Part shown: piece after piece, positions 35,073 through 45,792 of the stretch | Layout of the letters: each line of letters begins with the position of its first letter | How positions within the stretch are numbered: position 1 is the stretch's first letter | NCBI GenBank assembly: GCA_015680685.1 | Contig: MNCI01004199.1 | Coordinates: forward strand, 87,176-151,175 | DNA: 64,000 bases | Direction: 5' to 3' | DNA from: Gnetum montanum | Lineage: Eukaryota > Streptophyta > Gnetopsida > Gnetales > Gnetaceae | The notes under the pieces: model-generated | What the model saw: the letters and a program-made list of their open reading frames with translations, nothing else | The model's database searches: none | Told to the model about the DNA's origin: nothing | Made by a program: the position numbers and the translations under genes

Positions 35073-36075
35073 TGATGAGCTAGCCAAGATATTGGGCTAG
35101 ATTACTCTCTTATTGTAGAAGTGTCACCTCATCTATGACTAACCCATGAGTCATATCCATGAAGGAATAGTCCAAGGCCAAAGAAATCATCAAGACATAA
35201 AATAATTAGGATCAAATCCTATGCTTAAGATTATCACTCATAAGAAAAATCATAAATCATCACTCTAACTTCTACTCTTAAGTTCAAGAGCAAAAATTAA
35301 TGATTAAATTAAATTGAATTCATAAAGTGAAAATATGAATTATGAATATTATAAGAGAGGTATCACCAAATCTATACTTCTACCTTATGGCTTCCATAGT
35401 GCAGCAACCTTGATAGCCTACCAATGGATTCTAATGGTCTTTATTTCCCATCAGGCTCAATGGATCTTTACTTAACAATTGTTCAAGGGAAATTAAAAAT
35501 TTAATTTCAACTTAACATGGGTTCACCTGGGTATTAACTCTCTTATTGGGTGCAATGATATCTCATTTATACTAGAAGAGCTTACATCATAAGTAGGAAA
35601 AAATCATAAAATAGCATATCAATATTAATTGAGGGAATTGATCAAGATTGATACAATTCTATGATGGTATTGAACTATGTCATTCTGGTGATCTTCTTTG
35701 ATCTTTGATTTTTTTCATGTCCATGGTGTGGATTGATATCTCAATTCCATGATGAGGTATAGGTTCCTTTTTTCTGATGTTATCTATCTTCATTACAACT
35801 ACCATAGGATTTGATATAATTTGGATCGATTCCAGTTGATTCAAATGATGTGGATTGATATAGTTTTTCTTTATAATATGTCAAAATTCTCAATCTCAAT
35901 CAATATTTAAATGATATTTTTCAATCCCATGATCCCCTATGATAACACAAACTCAACAAAGAAATTAGTCTTTATTGCTTGGTATCAAAGAAATCAATGC
36001 ACTTTTATATAGTAAAATAGTAAAAAAAAATAAACATAATTTAATGTGAAAAATAGAGCAATTGTGGGTTCATCA
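35073..36075 (-). mobile_element. Element D, 5' LTR (1,003 bp)
   Basis: Partner of 18,060-19,074. On + it runs TGATGAGCTAGCC ... GGGTTCATCA. TATAAATG lies on the - strand at 35564-35571, with the ATTGATAT/ATCAATAT array at 35,610-35,930 upstream of it. The primer site lies three bases from its inner end. Confidence 0.88.
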
Positions 36076-36460
36076 AGCATACCATAACTTTTTAAGATGA
36101 TACACATTTATAATTCATCAAATCCTTAATGAAGACTTGATTGGACAAAGGCTCCTTAAAGGCAAAAGATGCAACTTCTTTAGGTCCCTTGCAAAATTAT
36201 CCATGTGCATCACACCATTATTCCAATTTATCTTGATTATATTTCATCATAATAGGAGGTGTTTAATCATTCACCATGTTTTTAAAAGTGATTTATACTA
36301 ATTGAGGCTCCTAATTTAATCTATTTTCATTATTCAGTTCAACCATGATTGTTTTGATTTGTTATTTCCTACAAAATCAGTAACTTATAAAAAATAAAAA
36401 TCATTAATATATAAGTATTTGAAGGAAATTCATCAATGCCTTTTCTAATAGTGACACCAA
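36076..36460 (-). mobile_element. Element E leader and start of gag, with a decayed Asp-type primer site
   Basis: The part of E to the right of D. The complement of 36,442-36,459 reads TGGTGTCACTATTAGAAA. It matches the Asp-tRNA primer site mostly through transitions and sits one base from the LTR edge. The rest is leader or early gag, with no clear domain. Confidence 0.5.
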
Positions 36461-37094
36461 TAATAGGAGTCCCACTAGTTTTAAACCAATGACATTTATC
36501 ATACAAATCATAGTGTGATCTAGTCATAACCTTCCAATAGAACACTCATGTAATAATCAAATTACCTAAGGGAGGAAGATCTCTTCATACAAAATGGATG
36601 CCACAAGCCCAAATAAAATCAAATTTATTCTTATGATCTATGTGAGATTTCATCTCGAGTATTTATAGTTTTTTCATGGAAAGAAATGAGGTTCATCAAT
36701 ACCTAGGCATCAACAGAGATCTATCAACATAAGCTTAGCTAATTAGAACATACATTTATCACTTTAGTTTAAACATAAGTATAGGATACACTGACATAGG
36801 GTAGTTAACACACCTCCTACAAAATCACACTTTGCATAACGAATCTAGGGTAAAAGATAGAACTTGAGGAAGCATGCTAGAGGAACCATAGGACATCCAA
36901 ATGAAGCTAGATTCATTTTAAGAAACTTGGAATTATGCAAACAATCTCAAAGTATGACATAGATGGCTACAATAGATCTTATAAGATTAAGAACCTCAAC
37001 TAAACATGCTAAACCATAAATACAAGGCACATAAAGTACTTCCCAGATGTAGGTCTTATAATTGATATACAAATTACTAGTAGGCACCTCATCA
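36461..37094 (-). mobile_element. Element E, 5' LTR (634 bp)
   Basis: Partner of the LTR ending at 13,533. The outer end reads CCTCATCA (TGATGAGG on the - strand) and the inner end TAATAGGAG, next to the primer site. Flanked outside by CTAGT (37095-37099). The matching duplication on the far left was not found because that edge is eroded. Confidence 0.68.
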
Positions 37095-38100
37095 CTAGTA
37101 TTTCCTAAAGAAATCTTATTTTAAACCTTTTAAAAATATAATAGTGAAACATGAGATCCTATGAATCACATGATTATATTCAAAAGTAAATGCATGCTTC
37201 TCACTCCCTATCCTCACATTATACTTAGGTGTTATTCTAATTCACTTTTTGAAAGAGCACTTGAATAGTATAGATCCTTGGCTCATGGTTCTATAACCTC
37301 TCTAGAATAATTATTGGTTGCTTTAATTGAGCACTTTAAATTCAATGTTCCTCAAAGTAGTAGTATTATGTTCTTTGTGGCTATCATGCAAGCTCCAAAG
37401 GAGTATGTCAATAAGTTCATTTCTTAATGGATACTAGCATTAACTAAGTTTCCATACCATCTATAGGAGTGTCATCCTTAGAAAATGTTTAAATTTACAA
37501 TGATTTAATACATTTAAAAAAGATAACATTTTCTAAACCTAATTCTACAAATGATGGTTTTCTGGCTACCAAATGTATTAATGAAATTTTCCTTCAACAT
37601 GGCAATCAAGAGTTTTTAAAAATTTACAATAAAGCTATGAAAGATATGAAGTAAGAAAATAGACAACCAAATTTTTCTTCATTTTCAAATTAACAAAATA
37701 GTATTCCCTCAACTGCATCTTCTTCAACTCATTAACATAGGTCTCAAAGAAATAGGAATAAATATACTAAGATACCCATGAGGTATTTTTCTACTCCTTA
37801 ACAACCTTCTTAAGGATGCATACCATAAGAAGAAGCAAGTTTCTAATCAATAAATGATGCATCATTGTTACAGTCAGCTAATAGCAATGGATCCTTCTCA
37901 GAGATAAGAATAAGATCCTAAAGCACCTAATTGGTATGACTATAAAAGTACTGCTATTATCATAAGACTACTAGTCATGATATAAATAACTATAGGAATC
38001 TAAAGGATGATTTAGATTACCTCATAGATAAAGGCTGGATAGTCATGGAAAATGAACCATCCACCATGCCTCTAAATAATCAACATGAAGATTTCTAAGA
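37095..38100 (+). pseudogene. Element B gag, core and knuckle-like part (Tat lineage)
   Basis: Capsid core read with stops: ETCDPMNHMIIFKSKCML near 37,165, PHIILRCYSNSLFERALE near 37,215-37,265, GSITSLE, then VPQSSSIMFFVAIMQAPKE near 37,360 and FISWILAL-like text. This is the gypsy gag core (A-L-x-W-Y...G-S-I...W...F). Further on, YHKTTSHDINNY and NLKDDLDYLIDKGWIV near 37,950-38,030 match the C-x-Y-H...G-H-x-T-x-x-C...L-K-x-x-I-x-x-L-I motif of Tat-lineage gag, with both cysteines lost. The N-terminal part is at 10,791-12,388, beyond E. Confidence 0.7.
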
Positions 38101-39120
38101 TGTTTTGAAATCAAAAAATGTCATTTTAGCTTATAGGAAAAAACATAATTCTCATAGTTATCTATGAAAGAAGCCATATATTATTTGTTGGTTAAACTAT
38201 AAGATATAAGTAGCATTTCTCATAGTAGTAATAAACCATATGTGATTCATTGGTCAGATTATACTACTTTATTTTCACCAACTTGTTCTTTCCATGTGTT
38301 GTACCATATTAATGTAGCGTCTAGTAACCAACATCTCCATTCACCTCGCTTGTCCATACATTTTCAACATGTTATTCCTATTTTTCAATCTTATTATTTT
38401 AACTTAAAATAGTTTAAAGAAACATTCATGTTACCTAAACCTATCCACCCTTCCTATTCTCCTTTGGCCCTCATTTATTTTGCTAAACCTTAAAGTATCC
38501 CTCCACCCACTATCACCTAATCATCTAGTTAATCGTTTTCATTACCTTAAGTAAGGATTCTTACTCATAGTCATTAAACCAATGAATTTCAGTCAAATAA
38601 GTAGAAAGGCAAGGTTGGTGATGTATTCAAATAGCCTTTTAAAGCTCAAAAGAAGGTTTCTTTCCAACAACTACAAGAGCCTACTTCTTCAAGTGATTTT
38701 TCATCTACATCCAACCCTATATAGCTGGTCATCATTACACCTGCTCTATAACCATATCATATAATAGGTAATAAAGTTCTACAATAAATAACCACTATTA
38801 TCCATTTTTATCTATGTCCAATCCTATATAGCTAGTCATAGTGGGACCTCCTCTGTAATAATTTCATATAATAGATAATAAAATTCTATAATAAATGATC
38901 ACTATTATTTATTTCAAGGGAATTACTTTGTCTTTATATAACCTCATAACAACCTCTAAAGAGCATTGTGCTACTCTATATGAAACTCAAGAAAATTTTC
39001 ATTCCAAGTGATATTCCTATATAGATGGAGACTATCTCATCCTTTCTTCAAGTCCCTCACTATGGATAAAACAATTTGAACTTTCATGTTAAAAATATTA
39101 AAACTAACATGAGGAATGGA
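38101..39120 (+). other. Element B gag-protease spacer with a 107-bp tandem duplication
   Basis: Pro/Ser-rich in translation with many stops. Two adjacent copies of a segment containing 'cctatatagct', 'tcatataata' and 'aatgatcactatta'-like words start at about 38,713 and 38,820 (period 107) and end near 38,925. The short ORF 38,582-38,764 has no domain. Confidence 0.5.
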
Positions 39121-39530
39121 GATATTTATTAGTTTCTGATCTACATCACTATTAAAGTATCATAAGATGCTTCTATTTCACTCATACATGTTGATGATGG
39201 TGCAAGGTCTCATGTGATCACATGAGCTATTATTAAATGTCTCAATTTTCATGATCATGTAGCATTTAATGAAACCTGCACAAACCTTGTTTCCTTTAAT
39301 GATGCATGAGTAGATGTTATAATTTCCATTAGGTTTTAATTTATAGTATATAATTCTATGCAATTTAGAACATTATTTATGATTATATGTAAGTGTTCTA
39401 GTGTGAATGGAATATTAGGATGTCCTTGGTTAACTCAACATCATGTACTTTGATCTCCTATACATCAAGAAATACACATTTCTTTTTAAGACCATGAAAT
39501 AATCATCTTGCTAACACATAAATTTTGAGT
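39121..39530 (+). pseudogene. Element B aspartic protease region
   Basis: Reads VDDGARSHVIT near 39,190, CLNFHDHVAFNET, then NGILGCPWLTQHHVL near 39,405-39,450 and SPIHQEIHISF. The second half matches the L-L-G-R-P-W-L-H...V-P-S-T-L-H-Q-x-I end of Tat-lineage protease. The D-x-G-S active-site loop appears changed (VDDGARS). Placement between gag and RT fits. Confidence 0.55.
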
Positions 39531-39815
39531 GTATCTCACTTAAATCATGAGACACAATCCTATCAACTTAGTGATAAATCATCTAACTTCAAACTTAAAC
39601 CTATAGGAAAATCCATAGTCCCTTATTCTTTTAAAACTTCTTTTTCTACTAAGGACTTGATAGACCTAAATGATGAGTCTATCTCTGATATTGGATTCAT
39701 CAACTTAGGCTTTAGGAAACTCGATATCTCTATTACTAAGAAGAAAGCATCATCTTATTGTTCTCATACTACTACTTGTAACTTTATCACCAATACAATG
39801 ACATTGGACACTTAA
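39525..39815 (+). pseudogene. Element B pol linker after protease
   Basis: A 96-codon open stretch (SDKSSNFKLKPIGKSIVPYS, DLIDLNDESISDIGF) with no domain. Tat-lineage pol has a long acidic, poorly conserved linker here, and the frame resumes at about 41,845. No separate function is claimed. Confidence 0.4.
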
Positions 39816-41840
39816 AAGAAAACATTTTTTATTTGCCATTTCTTTTAAGTGGTGGACATCTACTAGCATCTATTAAGAATCAAGTTATAAGTTTACATCA
39901 TTTTCTATGCTATGCCATTTTTCTTTTTCACTCCAACTCTATGACTATTAACTAACATTGTTAAATGATAAAGAATTATCTCATATTCCACATGTTTTTT
40001 CATTTCTATAATAATTATAACATAATAATAGTTAGCAAGAAATGATGTAGAAATGATTTATTACTTTCAAAGTTTTACAATGATGAATGTCATAACAATC
40101 GATGTCATGTGTTATTTTTTACGTCATTAATACTTAGAAATTTTTAAAAAATTATAATTACCATTATATGTCAAACATAGCTAACATATAAAGCATTAAC
40201 ACCAAAATTACGACTACAAATTCTACAAGTCTTTTTATTTCTTCTAACCACCAACATATTCTTCCTCCTTGTTATTACTATTAAACCATGGAAAATTTAC
40301 ATTTGCTACTAGTTATTGGTTACTTTTCCCTAGATCTACACAACATCAAGGTAAATAAACAAAGAGTAGGTCTAATTTTTTATTACAAAGTTAGAAAAGC
40401 TATTTTCAAAACATTATGATAGTTACCCTAGATGTCTTTATACATCTGCAAGATCCTTTCTTCTAACTCCTCCAAGCTTAGGTTGGATGTGTCTAAAATT
40501 TCAAATGTTAATATGGGGATCTTTGATACAATATTAGCCCATAGCATCTAAGGAACCAAGAAGGCATCATCAAATAATGGCTGGCATCTAATTAGCCCTA
40601 TCATTCTTTGCTTGTTCCTAAGAACATTTCTTTCATCAAAAATTAAGATGAATATGAGCTAAATTAATATGAGCCTTGGTTTTGTAGAATTCTTATAAGC
40701 ATTAATACTTCTTTCATTAAAATTTCAATCCTATGCATCAACTTGTTTTGGTACATCACGTTGAACTTACCTCCTCTCTCTAATTTTTCATGTTAGATCT
40801 TACATTAAACTTTATTTAATTTCAAACATCAACGTCTAACTTATGTGCCAACTTATACTTCATGTAATTTATTTCTATATATGAATTTTCTATGCTATGC
40901 ATCATTAGAGATGAAAAAATGACATCATTGCTTTAGCATTTTTTCTATGTACCTCAAGTTGAAACTCTTCATGTCATGTTCTTCGCAAGTCTAAAACCCT
41001 CCTTTTCTTCAAAATATGTATAAAAACTTAAAAACATATCTTCTAACATGATGCAAAAAAATATATTTTTGTATTTTAAACTAAAATAATTCTTAAAACT
41101 ACTCCTAAAATAATCATTTTACCTTTAAATTCATTATCCTAGTAATTAATGCATCATTATGCACAGTGATAATGAAAAATTTACTATGATGCCCAAGTTC
41201 TAGGACTTAAATATATGAAAATCCTTGGGTAAATGGTCTATTTTCTAACTACAAACAATAAATACAAACAATAAATAGCTACACGATCATATTTCTAGTT
41301 TATAAATTTTAATTCTATAGGCAAAACCTTTGAAATCAAAATATTTTACATGGGTTCTAGAATCCCTTAACAAAATCAAATAAATCCAAACTAAAAATGC
41401 AAAATATTTTTCTCTACAAGCTATATAATCTACTTAGCTTTATATAAATCAAACCTAGCATAACATTTTACTACTAAAATCCACTAGAAATATAGAGAAC
41501 CAAAATCATTACTACAATGTTATTTGTAAAACATTTAACCCAAGCTAAAATTTCATAACTAGTGTTAATGTTACCTACATATGAGGTTTAAGAGGAAGGA
41601 TGTAGATCTATGGTAGTTTCTTGTTGTTGCTAGTTCCATCTCTATATCCCTACCTACTACTCCTACCACTTTTCATTACTTCTTACCTTGTTGTTTTTTG
41701 CTCTTGTCTCTTCTAGCTCTACTTTCACATTGTTCTCCAATTTGCATTATTGTAAATGAAATATTTAATGCTAAAATATTCTTCTTCTTTGCTTATATAG
41801 CTCAATGAAATGACATTCATTTTTCAAAGTTTTTTTAGTT
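39816..41840. other. Unassigned 2-kb A+T-rich block inside B pol
   Basis: It interrupts the protease-RT linker of B. No gag or pol motif on the + strand and no LTR pair. On the - strand there is TATATAAG near 41,795, followed by a purine-rich leader (41,780-41,640), and farther on a short readable piece with LEELEERILQMYKDI near 40,430-40,480. This may be a separate insertion in the - direction. Ends not found. Confidence 0.3.
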
Positions 41841-41844
41841 TTCA

Positions 41845-42356
41845 ATGCACAACATTTTGATGTTATCATGTTTTAACATTTTATTTCTTTTCTTTCTCAA
41901 ACCTTTTCTAGACAATAACTACTCTAATTTTGATCCATGTAAACATGGATATCTTACAGTATCTCTAAGTTACCCTTTGATCTTAGATTATCCTATGAAT
42001 CAAGTATTTCAATCCCTAGACATGTCTTTTATTAATTATAAACCAAGCTCAATAAATATTGCTTCTCTTATAGCTTCTCTAGATATTGCTAAGGAAAATT
42101 TACTTTTCTAGTCTAACCTTTCTTTTCTTGATCAAGAGCCCTCTTTGAAAAATGATCACTTAATTAACTTTCCTATACTAAACAAAAAGGGTGAGTAAAA
42201 AATACTTCAACTTACTGCTCTTCTCTCCCGTGAATATCGAGAAGTTATCTTAGCTATTTTATAGAAGCATTTAGTTGCTTTTTCCTAGGGTTATAGTGAT
42301 ATGTTTGGTCTAGATTTAATATTAGTATAATACACCATTATTTTGAAAGAATGTTC
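41845..42356 (+). pseudogene. Element B pol, start of the RT region up to the A insertion
   Basis: Resumes B pol: KHGYLTVSLSYPLIL, then LLSREYREVILAIL near 42,220, and AFSGYSDMFGLDLIL-like text near 42,280-42,325. The last part corresponds to the F-A-W-x-Y-x-D-M-P-G-L-D entry into gypsy RT. It breaks at TGTTC (42352-42356), the target of element A; RT continues at 48,716. Confidence 0.6.
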
Positions 42357-43435
42357 TATGGACCTTTTGGTATATCAAAATGTTAAGAAAAATGGAACAC
42401 AAGGTTTTTTATGTGTGTGTGATTATTGTGCTTGTGGGACAAGAACTTGGATTGAGACAAGAAGGTTTGCAGAAGATCATGATTGTGGACAAGGAATAAT
42501 GAATTCATCATGAAAAGGAAGGTTGAAGAAAGACATCTCTAAGAAACAATAGATGTCTCAGTAGAATTGGAGGATGCACTGGCAAAGACATCTTCAAAAA
42601 ATGGCAAATGTCTTTCCTCAGGAAAAAACATCTTCACAAAATGTAGGCTAGTTTTGGAAAGACATCTTTCATCATACAAAGACATCTTCTCATAATGGAG
42701 ATTTCATAAATACATCTTTCCCAAACAAAGACGTCTTCCTAGAATAGAGGGAAAATACAAAAAGACATCTTAGGCATCAAGAAGACATCTTTCATGACCA
42801 TTAGTGATCATTGGTTAGTTGTGGCATGACTTCCAAGATGGATTTGGAAACATGATAGCTATAAGAAATCATTGTAAACTCATTTTGTGAATCACTATGA
42901 TCTTTGTTGCTCTTCATTGTATCATCATTTGTTAATTATAAAGTGTTCTATACCCTAAAGTGTAAGGATTAACAAAATAAGTTGCATTTATCCCTTTTAA
43001 TTGTTATCCCTTGTTGCCTATGGGGTTGATGTGCTTGTTATGAGAAGGCATCTTACTTGAGCTTGTCTTATACTATGGGATTGAGTGATTGGTGTTGTGG
43101 CAAAACACTCTAGGGTGGAGCTCAAGATTATAAAGGTTTTGGAAGTCTATAAAATACATTCCAAGCCTAATAGGACCTTGTTGGATTAGGTGGTTGGTGT
43201 TGTGACATAACACTCCAAAGAAGGGCTTGAAGATTGTATAGGGTGTGGACCCTTCAAACCACATTTGAGAGAAAAAAAGTTTGGAGGTGTGCTTGTGATC
43301 TAACCTCTAAGTGTGGACTACCCAAGTTGGGGAACCATGTTCAATTTGGTATGTGTGCTTTGTCTCAAAAATTTTTAATTTGAGGAACTTATTCATCCCC
43401 CCACCCTCTATCTTTTCTAAGTTCAATGAATCACA
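42357..43435 (+). mobile_element. Element A, 5' LTR (1,079 bp, Sirevirus-like copia)
   Basis: Pairs with 47,529-48,710. Starts TATGGACCTTTTGG (ancestral TGTGGACC as in the 3' LTR) and ends AATCACA. TATAAGA lies at 42860-42866, about 65 bases after the motif array. The target duplication is TGTTC / GGTTC (48711-48715). Confidence 0.87.
42529..42795. promoter_or_regulatory. AAAGACATCTTT array in the 5' LTR of A
   Basis: Seven exact AGACATCT or AGATGTCT words plus about four one-base variants in 267 bases, mostly inside AAAGACATCTTT, in both orientations. It lies upstream of TATAAGA. A matching array is at 47,698-47,990 in the 3' LTR. Probably the U3 enhancer (inferred). Confidence 0.6.
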
Positions 43436-43437
43436 AG

Positions 43438-43455
43438 TGGTATTAGAGCTTGGTA
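43438..43455 (+). other. Primer binding site of A (initiator Met tRNA)
   Basis: TGGTATTAGAGCTTGGTA, one C-to-T change from TGGTATCAGAGC in the first 12 bases, two bases after the LTR. Confidence 0.88.
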
Positions 43456-43490
43456 CTCTACTTTGTCATCATTAACATCAAGAATAAAAA

Positions 43491-44475
43491 ACGGAGGGGG
43501 CATCTTACACAAATTCATCCATGTTTGATAGATTTTACTTCACCTATTAAATATCTAGAGTGTAAGGGTTCTTTGAAATTATGGAGTTTGAAGTGTGGGA
43601 GTCAATTCTTAAAGGCTATGCTCCACTTGTCGATCGTTCCAACGACATCATCAAGTCTCACAACAAATGGACAGAAGAGGAGAAAGATAAGTTCATGTTT
43701 GATTCTAGAGAAAATAATTATTTATATGTGCTTTAAATAAATCCTAATTTAATAGAGTAGCAAGATGTACAATAGCCAAAGAAATTTGGCAAATTCTAGA
43801 AGCCACATTTCAAGATACCTCTATTGTTAAGTAATCAAAATTATTATTCTTACAAAGTGAATATGATAAGTTTAAAATGAGAGATGGTGAAAAGATAAAA
43901 GATTACTTCTCTAGAGCTAATGATATTATTGTAGTCATTAGAGGTATTGGTAAAAACTTTCTAGAAAGCGATGTGATCATTTAAATGATCAAAACTCTTC
44001 AACTAGAGCTCGAACCTAAGGTCACGACCATGGAAGAAATCAAAGACTTCTTAACTCTAAAATTTGAAGAGCTTCAAAGTGCTCTCATTACTTATGAAAT
44101 GAATCTCATAAGTGATGGAGCTATTCAAGAAAGGCCCCTTGCCTTGAAGACTGCCTCAAAGAAGAAGAAGCTTAATGAGCATGATGAGGGTAGTGAAGAT
44201 GAAATTTCCTTTCTCACTATGAAGCTAAAACAACTGATAACTAGAATAAATAAAGGAACATATTTGCAAAGATTAAATCAATCCAAAGGTAGAGAAAGAG
44301 GTAATAATTTTTTAAATTCTAACTTACATTTTTCTTTTGTAGAATGTTGGATGTGTGGTGGGAGTGGCCATATGGCCTTTGAATGTCCTATTAGTTTTAG
44401 GATACAATCCAAGAATAAATCCATCAAATGGATAAAGAAGACCAACTTCTATACATGTTGGGATGATGGGGAGTA
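43491..44475 (+). pseudogene. Element A gag (copia type, UBN2-like core and CCHC knuckle)
   Basis: Capsid gene. The start codon is changed to ACG at 43,491, where F has ATG followed by the same GAGGGG. The frame then gives MEFEVWESILKGYAPLVD from 43,581. After a frameshift near 43,740 it gives AKEIWQILEATFQDTSIV, YDKFKMRDGEKIKDYFSRAN and IRGIGKNFL, and, in an open piece from 43,985, KVTTMEEIKDFLTLKFEELQ. A Lys-rich helical linker and an intact knuckle CWMCGGSGHMAFEC (about 44,345-44,386) follow. This is the standard copia gag order. It is the best preserved gag of the A/F/H family. Confidence 0.85.
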
Positions 44476-45456
44476 GAGTGAGAAAGAAATGAAGGATTAT
44501 GCAAAAAATTCTCATCTCATCTACATGGACCTCACTAATGATGAAGCTAATTCATCAAACAATGATCTTAACAATGATGAGAGGTTTAATTTATTGTGTA
44601 ATGAACTCTTAAATTTTTAAAATCTTTGCACAAAGCTAAAAAAGTAAGTAAAAGCAAAGGATCAAGAATTTTCTTTATTGAATATAAAATTTTTTTATGT
44701 TACTAAAGGAATATTAGACCTCAAGGTTGAGAATAAAGATCTAATCAAGTCATGTGAGTAAATGAAAGATGACCTTGCATATGTAAATCTTGTGAATGAA
44801 AGACTAGATAAAGGGAAGGAGTCCCTTTGAATGGTTCTTCCACAAGGAAGAATTCCACAAGAAAAATGTGAACTTGAATGTTGTTCCCAAGAAGAAGAAC
44901 CTACATAACCTTCATCTCATCTAAAGGAATCTCCAAATATTAAGGACACTACATTAGAAAAAGCTCTTATCTATCAACAAACTCCTCAAAGGTTTGATCA
45001 TTCTAATCACATTTTCTAGATGTTATTATTGTAATAATATTGGATATAAACAATGGGAGTGGAATCTAAAGTTTTATCATATGAGTACCTAGTCATATCA
45101 TAAGACTCCTTGGTTTTATCAAAGTGCACTGAGAAAGGGTTTTATGTAGGATCAATGAATGTCAGCTCAAGAGATCAAAACAATTAGAAAAAAATGGAGA
45201 ATCCAATGGTAGAACCAAGGGAATTAGGACATCCTCACAAACAAATTCATAAGAGGAAGCCATTCCTTGGACATTGGAGAAGTTCATTTAAGAGGAGAAT
45301 CCTCAAAAGAGGAAATTCATTCTTTAGATCTCTAAGCTCCATTACTTTTTGGTAGTATGAGAGGTAGGTAGAGGTAAGTTTTCTTTTGTTTTTAAGCTTT
45401 CATTAAGACTATAGTTCATTGGTAGCCTTTCCCAAACCTCATCCTATTTTTGACAA
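44476..45456 (+). pseudogene. Element A gag C-terminal coiled coil and second knuckle
   Basis: Continues gag in fragments: DERFNLLCNELLNF, then LDLKVENKDLIKSCE and DDLAYVNLVNERLDKG near 44,700-44,820, heptad-like and acidic. CYYCNNIGYKQWEW follows near 45,018-45,060, a CCHC knuckle in which His became Tyr and the last Cys became Trp. Two-knuckle gags with a coiled coil between them occur in Sirevirus-type copia. No protease, RT, RNase H or integrase follows, so the element goes from gag straight to ORF2. Confidence 0.6.
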
Positions 45457-45576
45457 AATATGTCTTTCTAAAATGAAATACATCTCTAGAAATCCATCTT
45501 CAAAAAAACAAAGATGTCTTTTTGATTTTTGGAGTGTCATAGGCAAGACATCTTCTATGAGTAAAAGATGTCTACT
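45457..45576. promoter_or_regulatory. Internal AAAGATGTCTTT array in element A
   Basis: Three exact AGATGTCT/AGACATCT words and at least two variants (ATATGTCTTT, ATACATCTCT) in 120 bases, with the A-type flanks of A's own LTR. Located 100 bases before an internal TATA box and about 220-340 bases before the ORF2 ATG. Confidence 0.55.
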
Positions 45577-45676
45577 GTAACTTTAACATGTGAACTAACT
45601 TTAACATTTGAAAAATACATCTCCTTGTCATAAAATATGTTTTCCTTTTCATTAAAATCCCTTATTTTTCCATTGC

Positions 45677-45684
45677 TATAAAAT
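45677..45684 (+). promoter_or_regulatory. Internal TATA box upstream of A ORF2
   Basis: TATAAAAT in the context TTGCTATAAAATAC, 100 bases after the internal array and about 110 bases before the ORF2 ATG. Promoter role is inferred from the same order in F, D and the LTRs. Confidence 0.5.
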
Positions 45685-45792
45685 ACAAAATCCCCATTTT
45701 TGTCATATTCCTTCATATCTACCCTACATAGAACACTAGGACTCCACCATTTGTAGTAATGTTTTTCAAAGATGACCCACAAGAAGATTGGA

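Noticed and set aside
42529-42795. CRISPR-like array of short repeats
   Set aside because: The octamers occur in both orientations with irregular spacing and no constant repeat or unique spacers; the context is a plant LTR.
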